Assembly: GCA_021732415.1 (NCBI GenBank)
Contig: JAKFVC010000057.1
Coordinates: 40,698 to 104,697, forward strand
DNA: 64,000 bases
Origin: Planctomycetaceae bacterium
GTDB taxonomy: Bacteria; Planctomycetota; Planctomycetia; Planctomycetales; Planctomycetaceae
Direction of reading: 5' to 3'
In this document: piece by piece, positions 1 through 11,300 of the stretch
How positions within the stretch are numbered: position 1 is the stretch's first letter
How the letters are laid out: every line of letters starts with the position of its first letter
The notes under the pieces: generated by a model
What the model saw: only the letters and a program-made list of their open reading frames with translations
Database searches by the model: none
Told to the model about the DNA's origin: nothing
Translations under genes and position numbers: made by a program

Positions 1-362
1 CTCTTTGTTTCGCTGGCTCGCATCAAAGAGTAGCCAGGTCTCACGAAACCCCATTAAAAGCAGGATTCTGCGCGCTCTCTCTTTGGCGGTCAAAGAGAGA
101 TTCCGTAAGAGGGTTCGGTTCGGGGAGGCCCCTGGCGCGTTCTCGCAACTCGGTGAGCCGCATAGCGATTGATTGGATCCAGCGATGAATCAAGTCTCTG
201 CATTACTGCGTGAAATTCGCATCTCGATTTTGCGGGTCGATGATGGATCGCATTACCCGTGGTATAAAAATGCAGAGAGATTATTGACAGTGTCACAAGG
301 CTTCACTAATCTGTTGCAGCCGCTCTAGAATCGCCGGTACTCGTTCTGAGTTCTGGGCGATC
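1..362. other. Non-coding leader with two related hairpins
   Basis: No convincing gene is visible here. Two inverted repeats share the arms CTCTTTG and CAAAGAG. The first pairs 1-7 with 24-30. The second pairs 76-85 with 91-100, a 10-bp perfect stem around a 5-base loop. Neither is followed by a T-run, so they are not clear intrinsic terminators, though they could be mRNA 3' structures of a gene lying to the left. A short open frame enters from the left edge and stops at TAG 31-33, possibly the tail of an upstream gene. Confidence 0.4.
284..312 (+). promoter_or_regulatory. Possible sigma70-type promoter of the polymorphic toxin gene
   Basis: TTGACA (284-289) is a perfect -35 box. After a 17-bp spacer comes TAATCT (307-312), a 3/6 match to the -10 consensus. 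It lies about 100 bases before the preferred ATG at 411, oriented towards the giant gene. It was judged by eye only, and planctomycete promoters are poorly defined. Confidence 0.35.
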
Positions 363-410
363 GTGGCCTCACATCAACTTGATCCTACTCTATCTCATCG
401 GGGCCAAACG

Positions 411-1478
411 ATGCGTCTCACAGACTGGTTGCGCTCATTACGCGGTCGTGCTCGTCGTTCGAAGATCCAGCAATTTGCGTATCGAGGCTCGCGTCTATCG
501 CGAAATTGTGAAGTGTTGGAAGAACGTATCGTGCTCAGCGCAGTGGGAAATACTGTCGCCACGGCCCAGTTATTGTCTCCCGTAGCTGGAACGCCCCAGC
601 AATTTCTGGCATCGATTGGGGATGAGTCGGGCACGACAGTGGATGCGGATCTGTTTCGAGTCGATTTGACGGCTGGACAGCAACTTACTGCCGATATCGA
701 TGCCCAGGCAGTTGATTCCGGTGGTTCGTTGAGCTCCTTTAATGGCTTCTTGCGCCTGTTCAACTCCAGTGGCACGCTGCTCGCCAGTAACGACAATGGA
801 CGTGATCCTGAGACAGGTGTATTTGGTGGCGATTCGCTGTTGACGTTTACGGCCAGCGTCACCGGAACTTACTACTTGGGAGTTTCTTCAGCGGCCAATC
901 AGAACTACGACCCGATAACGGGAAACTCATCTGCCGTCTCACTTGGTGTGAGTAGTGAAACTGGCGATTATCAATTGCAGATGAGCGTCACAGATGGACT
1001 CGGCTGGTCTTCGTCGATCACTCCGGCAGTGAGTGGGCTGGGGCTGGTCAACGATACAGGAATTGCGAGTGACGGAATTACCAGCGATCCGCGGATTTCC
1101 GTAGGCTTGGCGTATGCCAGTGGCACCAGTGCGTCGTCAGTCTGGATCCAGTATGACCTGAATGGCGACGGCATGTCAGATGGCACCGCGTCCTATATGG
1201 GCGGTAGCCAGGTAACCTTGGATCTCGGCAATTCGAATCTGAGTCCGGGGACAATAAATTTGAGTGTCCGCGGCGGGGTATGCTTCGGCCTATGCGACAT
1301 CGTACGGAAATTGGTCGACATTTTCGTTCACCTACGATCCCGGACTGCCGGTCGTTGCTGGACTGTCACTCACGAACGATACCGGGACTCCCGGCGATTT
1401 AGTGACCTCGGACCCACGACTGTCGGGAAATTTAACCGCATCGAGTGTCTCAACAAGTTATCTGCCAGTTCAATATGA
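411..1478 (+). CDS. Giant polymorphic toxin, N-terminal part (before frameshift): LEER leader and PPC domain
   Basis: This is the 5' part of the giant toxin gene. I prefer ATG 411, where the product begins MRLTDWLRSLRGRARR, over the in-frame GTG at 363, because the protein then resembles the other giant protein's leader. The basic leader runs into LEERIVLS (516-539), the planctomycete extracellular N-terminal motif. Next is a bacterial pre-peptidase C-terminal (PPC) type beta-sandwich, about 545-1010, with the usual DADLFRVDL, LRLFNSSGTLLASND and GTYYLGVSS signatures. The first of 13 tandem repeats starts near 1030. Sense coding ends near 1277. The last 67 codons, with an atypical Cys/Arg/His-rich product, are out of frame, and homology continues in frame +1 from about 1279. 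The stop at 1478 is therefore an artefact of the frameshift. The PPC call is by motif and is fairly sure. Confidence 0.75.
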   Translation: MRLTDWLRSLRGRARRSKIQQFAYRGSRLSRNCEVLEERIVLSAVGNTVATAQLLSPVAGTPQQFLASIGDESGTTVDADLFRVDLTAGQQLTADIDAQAVDSGGSLSSFNGFLRLFNSSGTLLASNDNGRDPETGVFGGDSLLTFTASVTGTYYLGVSSAANQNYDPITGNSSAVSLGVSSETGDYQLQMSVTDGLGWSSSITPAVSGLGLVNDTGIASDGITSDPRISVGLAYASGTSASSVWIQYDLNGDGMSDGTASYMGGSQVTLDLGNSNLSPGTINLSVRGGVCFGLCDIVRKLVDIFVHLRSRTAGRCWTVTHERYRDSRRFSDLGPTTVGKFNRIECLNKLSASSI

Positions 1479-4400
1479 TGTGAATGGAGACGGCATCGCT
1501 GATGGCTCTTTGCAAACTGACTCGATGGGCCATTTTACCGTCGATTTGACGAGTCTGAATTTGGCGGCTGGTTCCAAGACAATCGCAGTACGCGGTGGAC
1601 GATATCTCAATGACCCGATGACCCCGCAATATGGAGCGTGGTCGTCCGTGACGTTTACGTTTGCTCCCGTGGCGAATGTACGTCCGCAAGTGGGAAGCCT
1701 GCATCTGGTACAGGATACTGGTACGCCGAATGATCTCATCACATCGGACTTACACGTCGCTGGAACGGTGACGCACGCCGATGGATCCGTCAACTACCTG
1801 CCCTTGCAATTTGACGTGAACGGTGACGGTTACGCTGACGGATATTCGTATACGAACATGGCGGGCGAATTTGTGATCGACCTGTCAAACACAGTTGTGA
1901 CACCGGGAGCTGTGACGCTGCGGGTGCGCGCTGGTGAATCCGATCCAATCCTGATGACCGCGTATGGTGACTGGTCGACGTTCTCGTTCACGTACTCGCC
2001 ACCGGCTCCCGTACTGCCGGAAGTCTCCGGACTCGGATTAGTCAACGATACAGGAAGTCCGGGGGATCTCATTACCGGCGATCCACGGATTTCGGGTCAC
2101 GTGACGTTGACTGACGGGTCGTCGTCTTATTTGCCGGTGCAGTATGACCTCAACGGTGATGGCTACGCCGATGGCTCATTGAGCACCGACTGGCTGGGGA
2201 ATTTTACCGTCGACCTGACCAACTCGAATTTGGTGGCCGGAGTGCAGACGGTCAAGGTGCGTGGCGGACGCTATGTGAGTGGTCAGATGTCGCCTCAGTA
2301 TGGAAGTTGGGCGACGATGTCATTCAGCTATGCAGTGGAACCTCCCGCATTGCCCAGCGTCTCCGGGTTGGCTCTCGTCAATGATACAGGAACTCCGGCG
2401 GATTTGATCACGAGCGACCCCCGTTTGTCAGGGTCCCTCACATTGTCGGGGATGTCCAACTCATACCTGCCAGTGCAGTACGACATCAACGGTGATGGCG
2501 TCGCAGACGGAACGACCCAGACCGACGGGATGGGCCTGTTTACTGTCGACCTGACGAACTCCAATCTCACCGCGGGGTTGCAAACGGTGAAAGTTCGGGG
2601 CGGACGGAATGTCAACGGTCAAATGACGCCTCAGTTTGGCGCCTGGTCGTCGTTGACGTTTACGTATACTCCGGCGTCACAGGCCCACCCAGAAGTCGGT
2701 AACTTGCACCTGGTAGTGGATACAGGCGTCGCCGGCGACTTGGTAACTTCAGACTTACGCGTGGCAGGCATTGTTACGCACGCCGATGGACCGGTGGCCT
2801 ACCTTCCCTTGCAGTACGACTTGAATGGCGACGGATATGCAGAGGGAACTGCCTGGACTGACTCGATGGGGACTTTCACCATCGATCTGTCAAATCTCAA
2901 TCTCTCCGTGGGAACGATCGCGTTGCGCGTGCGGGCCGGTGAACCTGGTGTCGTGCCGATGTCCACTGATTACGGGAGCTGGTCGGCGTTTTCCTTCACG
3001 TACGCGCTGCCCGCTCCTGTGCTGCCCGTCGTTTCCGGCTTGAGCCTGGTGAATGATACGGGAGTCGCGGGTGATTTGATCACGGGAGATCCGCGGTTGA
3101 CTGGCAGCGTGACATTGTCCGATGGTTCTGCCAACTACCTGCCGATCCAATATGATGTGAACGGTGACGGCATTGTCGATGGCTCCGCGCAGTCGGACTG
3201 GACGGGGCATTTCACCATCGACCCGACCAGCCTCAATCTGAGTGCTGGTTCGCTGACGATCGCTGTACGGGCCGGGCGAAATGTCAGCGGTCAGATGACG
3301 CCGCAGTATGGGACATGGTCCACGCTGACATTCACGTTCGCCCCGGTCGTGGTCGCCCACCCGGTCGTCGGAAACTTGCACCTCGTGGTGGATACGGGGG
3401 TCGCCAATGACCTGATTACGTCCGACTTACGCGTTGCCGGGACCGTGACACATGACGATGGCACGAATGCGTATCTCCCGTTGCAGTACGACTTAAACGG
3501 CGATGGCTTTGCCGAAGGCTACGGATCTACGAGTTCGACGGGTGGATTGACGATCGATCTCACTAATTCAAATATCGCACCGGGAACCGTGTCGCTCCGA
3601 GTGCGCGCCGGTGAGTCCGACGGCATGATGGGGACAATTTTTGGAAATTGGTCGACGTTTACGTTCACATATACTCTCCCGCCTCCTGCAGTCCCACAAG
3701 TGACAGGTGTGGCGCTGGTCAATGATACTGGAACCCTAGGTGATCTCATCACTGCCGACCCCCGAGTCGCCGGAAACCTCACCCTGTCGGATGGGTCTTC
3801 AAATTACTTGCCAGTGCAGTATGACACCAATGGCGACGGCATCGCTGACGGAACCACGCAATCGGATTGGACGGGGCACTTCACCATCGACCCCACCAAT
3901 CTCAATCTCACAGCGGGAGCGCAGACAATCACGATCCGGGCAGGACGCTATGTCAGCGGAACAATGTCGACGCAGTATGGTGACTGGACGGCTTTCACCT
4001 TCACGTTCGCCCCGATCGTGCAAGTCCATCCGGAAGTTGGAAATCTGCACCTGGTCGTCGACACGGAAACGCCGGGAGATCTGATCACATCCGATCTACG
4101 CGTTGCGGGAACCGTCACTCATGGGGACGGCACTATCGCTTATCTTCCACTGCAGTACGATCTGAATGGCGACAGCTATCCGGACGGATCTGGTTACACG
4201 AATCAGGCCGGCGAGTTCACCATTGATCCCACCAATTCCAATCTCAGCCCCGGAGTGATTTCTCTCCGCGTCCGTGCTGGCGAATTCGATGCCGCTTCGA
4301 TGACTACGGTCTATGGAAGCTGGTCGACGTTCACATTCACCTATGCCGTTCCCCCTCCAGCGCTACCCGTCGTTTCGGGCTTGACGCTGGCCAACGATAC

Positions 4401-5350
4401 CGGGACTTCCGGAGATCTCATAACAGGTGATCCTCGGATCTCGGGTCAGATTACGGTTACGGGGGCTTCGGCCGCCTACTTGCCGCTGCAATTCGATCTG
4501 AATGGCGATGGCGTTGCGGAAGGAACAGGATCCACTGACGGTCTGGGACATTTCACAATCGATCCCACCAATGTGATTCCCTCGGCTGGAACGCAGACGA
4601 TCGCGATTCGCGGCGGACGCTATGTCAATGGATCAACGTCACCGCAGTTTGGGGACTGGGTGTCTATCACTTTCATTTATGCTCCGGTGGTGCAAGTACG
4701 GCCCGCTGTCGCGACTCTGCACCTGGTTTCAGATACCGGTGTGGATGGCGATCTGATTACGTCGGATTTACGCTTCGCGGGGAGCGTCACCCATGATGAC
4801 GGTTCAGTCGCCAATTTGCCGGTGCAGTTCGATTTTAATGGTGACGGATTCGTGGACGGTACACTCTACACCAATCAGTCGGGCGGCTTTAGTGGCGACT
4901 TGGCAAATCTCTCCGTCCCTGAAGGAACCGTGACGCTCAAAGTACGTGCCGGGGACCAAGACCCTCAAACGATGTCGACCAGTTATGGTGCCTGGTCATT
5001 GCTGACGTTCGACTACACGGCAGCCGTTCCGAATGTCGGGACATTGTCTCTGACAAATGACACGGATACCCCTGGAGATTCCATTACCAGTGATCCTCGC
5101 ATTTCCGGCGAGCTGACGATGTCTGCAGGATCTGCGGCCTATTTGGCCGTGCAGTATGACGTGAATGGTGACGGCACAGCGGAGGGATCCACATATACCG
5201 ATTCGACCGGACATTTCACCGTCGATTTGACGAACCTGAATCTTCCCGCGGGGGACCATACAGTCACGGTTCGCGGCGTTTCTTATACCAGTTCGGGAAT
5301 GGTGGCGCACAATGGCCCATGGTCGACGGGCTTGACGTTTTCCTACACGC
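1030..5350 (+). repeat. 13 tandem coding repeats of about 335 bp, two alternating types
   Basis: Each unit of about 110 residues starts with a strand like VSGLxLVNDTG, then GDLITxDPR, a YLPVQYDxNGDGxADG segment, FTIDLTN and a closing QYGxWSTFTFTY. Units begin near 1030, 1351, 1690, 2020, 2356, 2695, 3026, 3367, 3697, 4033, 4369, 4705 and 5032. Type A has NDTG...DPR; type B has LHLVxDTG...SDLRVAGTVTH. From the third unit they run B-A-A-B-A-B-A-B-A-B-A, which suggests growth by A-B pair duplication. The DxNGDGxADG core looks like a calcium-binding loop. Fold is probably Ig-like beta-sandwich (inference). Confidence 0.85.
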
Positions 5351-8300
5351 CGTCGGCAGCGGGCACGCCGCCCGGGGGCGGAGGCGGTGGTAATCCCCCG
5401 CCCCCCGTGGTGACGTACGTGCTCGTACCTGGTCAATCGATGTCCAGCTTCGAGAACTTAGCCAGCGTCATCAACAACTCTCCTGATCCCGACGGCCCTG
5501 CGGGGCCCATGGGAAACATTGTGGTTTCGTTTTCGTACCGTTCGGTGACAGTCGAACCCGGTGCAGGTACGGAATTCTCTGTCAAAGTCGATGGCGACGG
5601 AACCTGGAAGAACGGGTCAGGAGTCAGCAAACTCACCTTCACCACGACCGGCTCCATGGGAATCCCCGCGATCAGCGGAGCAGTGATTTTGGACGCCGGG
5701 GGTAGCATCGGTAACATCGAAGCAGGCAGTGTCTGGGCGAACGCAGGTGGAAGTGTCGGTGAGGTCAAAGCGGGCTACATTGACTGGCTCGGGGCGATGT
5801 CTGCAAAAGATGTGACTTGCAATGGTGACTGCAACCAGATGATCGTGCAACACGGTGAAGACCTGACGGTGAAGGGCAACGTGACCAGCATGAGAGTCGG
5901 TTTCGACACCGTCCTCGTCGAAGGAAATGTCCTCTTCTACGCCGAATCCAAAGGCGGGTCGTCTTTCCATGTCAAAGGCAATGCCGCCAGGCTCTGGTTC
6001 TCAGGTACTCCCGATGCCGTCAACATTGATGGCAGTTGCACTAACGTCACGTACGATCAATGCGATGTCAGTAAGACATTCGAGATCAAGGGAACACTCG
6101 GATTGGGGCGCTACCAGACGCAAGACAATGGCCCTCCCGTTTGGGTCAGCGACGATACCATGGATCTTGCCGGTCTCACCGTTTGGGGCTCAATTCCTGA
6201 CGGTAGCACGGTGAAAGCGAACGGCATCAACCGCATCTACATTTTTCACGATATTCACGGCGATATTGCGTCGACCGGAGTATTGAAAAGCGTCACTGCA
6301 CAAGGCGAGATCACGGGCTCCAAGATTACCGCGACCGGGAACATCGGCGGGATCGATTCCGACCACGCACTGGATGCCGAAATCAGCTCGCAGCAAGGCA
6401 TTTTGATTGTCAACGCCGGCACTACTTTCGCTGGCAGCCTAAGCGCCGTCAACGATATTGGATCAGTCCACGCCACAAGTGAGATCTCAGCATCAATTGA
6501 ATCGACTGGGGGAAAGATCGATTCGGTCGACACCCAGGGTTCGATTACGAAGAGCGTCAAGGCCGCCACGAGTCTGCGCACGATTTCGGCCGATGGAGCC
6601 ATTGACGCCGACATTCAAGCTGGAAGTGGATCCATTGGTTCGATCACAGCCGGAGGGTCAATCTCGAAGAGCATCACGGCGGGCACCATCATTGGCCCGA
6701 TCAAGGCCACACTGGGTGAGATTTCGGCCAACATCAGCGCGGGCGGATCGATCACGTCCATATGGGCCAAACAGGATATCGATCCGACAACCATCAGTTC
6801 CGGTGGCTCCATCGGCCCGATCACCTCCGACACCGGCGTGATCGATGCCGAAATTGATGCGGCCGTCAATATCGGTGACGTGATGGCAGTCCATGGTTAT
6901 ATCGAAGGGAAATTGACGGCAGGCGCAAATTTCCAAGATATCTGGGCTGGTGGCAATATTGGCGCAACGATCGAAGCCACGTTCGGTGACATCGATTCCG
7001 TCCAGGCAGGACGAGATGGCGGGGGCGACATTACGGGGAATATCGCTGCTGGGCGAACGATCGGTGTCATCGACGTAGACGGTTCGGTGCAAGGGGATGT
7101 GGGCCTGCTCCAATCATTCTTGAGTGCCTTCAATGTTGCGAACCTCGTTCTAGACATGTTTTCAGATAACCCCACAGGTAATGCCAAGCCGGCGCTCCCG
7201 CCGGGCTTGACCTCCACCAAGGGCAATATCTCCGGCAACATTTCTGCAGGTAACAATCTGAGTAAGGTCGTCGCTGATGGCGGGATCAGCGGCAACATTA
7301 CTGTGGTGGGAGCCCTTGGAAGTGTCAGCGCGGTCGGTGATATTACCGGCAATATTCAAAGTAGTCAGGGGAACTCCAATGTTTATACCTGGGGTTCGTT
7401 GATCGGCGATGTCACAGCGCGTGGCCTGGTAACCGTGCAGGCGTTTAAATCCTTGGTCGGCACAATTCAGAGTACAGCGACGGACGTCGTGGCCACAACA
7501 TGGGGGAATTTCCAGTCGACGGTCAAAGCGGTCGGTCTATTAACACTGTCGTGCTATGGCAATTTCGCGGGAAGCGTCATCGCCGTGGGCGCCGATGTCC
7601 AAATTGCCGCTTTCGGGGCGATCACCGGGGCTATCAGCAACGTGAAGGACCTGGCCGCGTTTGCCTACGGCGGATTCCAAAACGTCAGCTATGACGTCGG
7701 TGGATCAATCGAGACTTTCGCTGCGAATGTCATCTCAGGCACTTTTAAGGCTGGGTTGAAAGGTATTTATGCCTACTCCCGCTGGGATATCAATGCCAAC
7801 TATGAGGCTCCGGTTGTCGAAGTCGAGACCTGGAAGGATTATACCGGGACGATAAAATCCAAAACCAAATGCGAAATCGAAGTGCTCGGCGACGTGAGCG
7901 CCACGGTGATTTCGACCGGGGGCAACATCAATGTCAAAGCCACCAATGTTCGAGGGAGTTACAACACCACGGCTTCGGGAAGCGGATCGCAGATCGCTTC
8001 GGATACTTGGGGAAATGTCAACATCAAGAGTTGGAACGACGTCAGTGCTCAAATCGATGCCGAGCGAAATGCGACGGTATTTGCGTCAAATGATATTCGT
8101 GGATCGGTCACAGCCAAGAATCGAGTGAACGTATCCGCATTGCACAACATTTCTGCGTCTGTGACAGGAGGAAATTATCAACCAGCGAATGCTGATCCCG
8201 CCAATCCAGTGACGCACGTCGTTAACGCCTGGGGAACGATTTCGGGAAATATTTCTACCAAGTCGACCGTAAGTGTTTTTGCACTAGAGAATTTCACGGC

Positions 8301-11300
8301 GAATATTACGGTACAGTCGACGCGCACAGACGCACATTCTGGCGAGGCTCAGGTTGCTGTGCTGGGAACAATGCAGGGAAACATTACCGCTTCGGAAGAT
8401 GTTCAACTTTATGCTGGTAAGCTGAAAGGCAATATTGAAGCAGGTGACGATGCTCAGATTCTCGTCCGAGGTGACATGCAAGGAAATGTCCTGGTCGGAA
8501 CCGGCACAACTGTCATAGGTGATGATGCACTGCAAAATGTCGCTTATGTCAATGCCATTGGCGATATCAAGGGTAATGTGCAGGCTCCCGACGGCGTCAC
8601 AGTTGATGCTTTCGGCAACATTCAAGGGATAATCTCTGGAGGATCGGGACCGGCATTCGTGGCGGCGCGAGCCAAAGTTGATGCCAGCAATCCGAACGGT
8701 TCACCCACGAATGTCCGAGGATCTATCACTGCCGATGGACCAGTGACAGTCGAAGCCTCTGGAGATATTGTAACGACTGATATCTCAGGATCGACCGTCA
8801 TTGTGAATGCGGGCGGCGATTTGTCGTCTGACGAGGTCACTGCCACGCTGGGCAGCATCCAATTGTCGTCTGGTGGAACAATCGACACTACGGGAACTCT
8901 GTCAGCATTGGGCAGCGCGGGGGCCGTCAGTTTGGCGGCAGTTGTTGATATCAATGCCGGAACGGTTTCAAGCTCGGGCGATATCGACGTATTCGCCGGA
9001 GGCACCGTGGTGATCCAGACGGGAAATTCTCAGTTTGGGGAAATCGAAGTCGATGCTGGAGGAAACGTCTCCAATTCCAATTTATCCGCCTTATTGGAAT
9101 TGGATGTCGTCTCATACAGTACGGTTCAAAACAGTCAACTGACCTCGCGAACTGACCAAGTCAAGATGCTGGGAGCAACGGGAATCACAACGGTCACCGC
9201 GAAAGGTCAGACAGGGGTGACAGCGAGTTCCGTCGGCAGCATCACGGCGGGTAGTGTTTTCAAATCGGCCGCCGGGCCGGTGAGTTTAGGAGCAAACGGA
9301 GCTATCACGGACGTCACCGTGAATAGCGAACTGAATGTGTCTGTCGATGCCGATGGCGCGATCTCCGGGACGATCGAATCCAACCAAGGCAGCGTGGCTG
9401 TCGAGTCCGTTCATGGTTCAATTTCGGCCAAAATACAAGCCGAGCAGAATGCTTCGGTCGTAACCCTGACGGGAAACATTTCCAGTGAGATCACGGCGAT
9501 TCTGGGCGAGGCTGATGTCTCGTCCGCAGGGGAGATCACCGGAACAATTCAAGCATTGCAGGGCAGCGTCGATGTGTGGGCCTACGGAAATATCTCCTCG
9601 CCACAAATCGATGGCGAAGTCGATACGTCAGTGATTGGTCTCGGCTCAATAACAGCCGCAACCATTTCGGCTTCCTCTGGAAATGTCATCGTATCTGCAG
9701 CAAACGATATCAGTTCTGAGATCAGCGGAAAGCTGTCAGCGACGGTAAACTCTTCACTGGGTAGCGTTACTAAAAAGGTGACTGCTGTTCTGGGAGATGC
9801 CTCGGTTTTCGCGGAAGTCAGTGTTCTGGACCAAGTGACGGCCGGCCAAGATGCAGAAGTCTTTGCATATGGTAACATCGACGGCGAAGTCAATGCCGGA
9901 CGTGATATCGTCGTGACAGGCGTTCTAGGAAATCTAAGTCAGCCATTATCCGCGGGACGTGATGTCACGACATTTGCAGGCGGGGAGACCTCAGGCACTA
10001 TCGATGCGGGCCGTGACGCCAGCGTCGAATCACTCGGGTCGATTACCGGCACTGTCAATGCAGGTCGAGATGTCAGCCTCGAAACTCTGGAATCACTCAC
10101 GAGCACGGTCACCGCTGGCCACAATGTCGGTGCGTTGATAGGCGAAGAGTTGACCGGTGCCATTCAGGCTGTAAATAATGCCTCGGCCTATGTGGTCGGC
10201 GGCGTCACCGGCGATATCCTCGCGTCGGTCGGCACCGCCAGCCTTACAGCTTGGGGATTGGTGACCAGCTCAGTTTCAGCGGGATTAGACGTGTGGATCT
10301 TCGCAGGGAGCGGAGCCACGGGCACGTACCATGCAGGTCGCGATTTGGAAGTCGATGCTATCGGCATACTGAGCGGACTAATCTCAGCGGGCCGCGATGC
10401 CACCGTACTTGCCTCCGATGTCATGACAGCACCCGTTGATGCCGGTCGCGACGCCAGCGTGATCGCCTTCAAGACGACTCAAACTGTCATCACTGCTGGA
10501 CAGGATGCCTTCCTGTTCGCCGGCGGCGATACCCAGGGCCCGGTGACCGGTGGCCGAGACGCTTCTATCGTCACGCTCGGAAATTCGAGCGGAAGTGTCG
10601 TCCATGCAGGGGGTGACGCCTTACTCTATGCCGTCGGAGGCATCACGACTGCTGGAGTGACAGGTCAATATGGGACCATGATCAGTTGGGGCGACATCTC
10701 GGGACCATCTGCCGTGGCGGGCATTGATGGAGCATTCGCCTTCTCATACGGAAACTATACGGGCTCCGTGTCCTCGGTGCTGGGTGATGCTGAACTAATG
10801 ACGTATGGAAATGCGGTCCTGATGGGTGGATTGCACGCAGGTGGTGAAGCCATCGCGTTGACTGTCGGAAGTTTTACTGGTTCGATTCTCGGCGGCACAT
10901 TTGCCGGAGCCATCACGCTGGGCGATTTCACGGGATCAGTGACTTCGGGCGGCGACGCAATGCTCATCGGCCAGGGCAATACTCAAGCCACAGTTGTTGC
11001 TGGACAGGATCTTTCAGCATGGAACGTGGGCAACCTCAGCGGCAGCTATTCCGCTGCGCGAGACCTTGGGGTAGTCTCCTTCGGGAATATCCCAGCCAGT
11101 TTGCATGCGGGACACGATATTGTCGGTGTGGCGGCCTTGGGTAATCTTTCAGGCATCATCACCGCCGATGACAACATTGGTGAGATCTTGTCGTACGGAG
11201 ACATCCTGGCAACTGTATCCGCGTTGAACACTCAAAACGTCACAGGGGGTGGAACAATCGGACCAGTCACTGCTTGGGGAGCGATCGACGGGTCCTTTAC

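Noticed and set aside
1264-1290. Programmed +1 frameshift joining the two toxin frames
   Set aside because: No slippery heptamer, rare codon or stimulatory hairpin is evident; a G-run indel is simpler.
1030-5350. Regular array that could be mistaken for CRISPR or satellite DNA
   Set aside because: Units of about 335 bp are coding, in frame, diverged mainly at third positions, and have no spacer structure.
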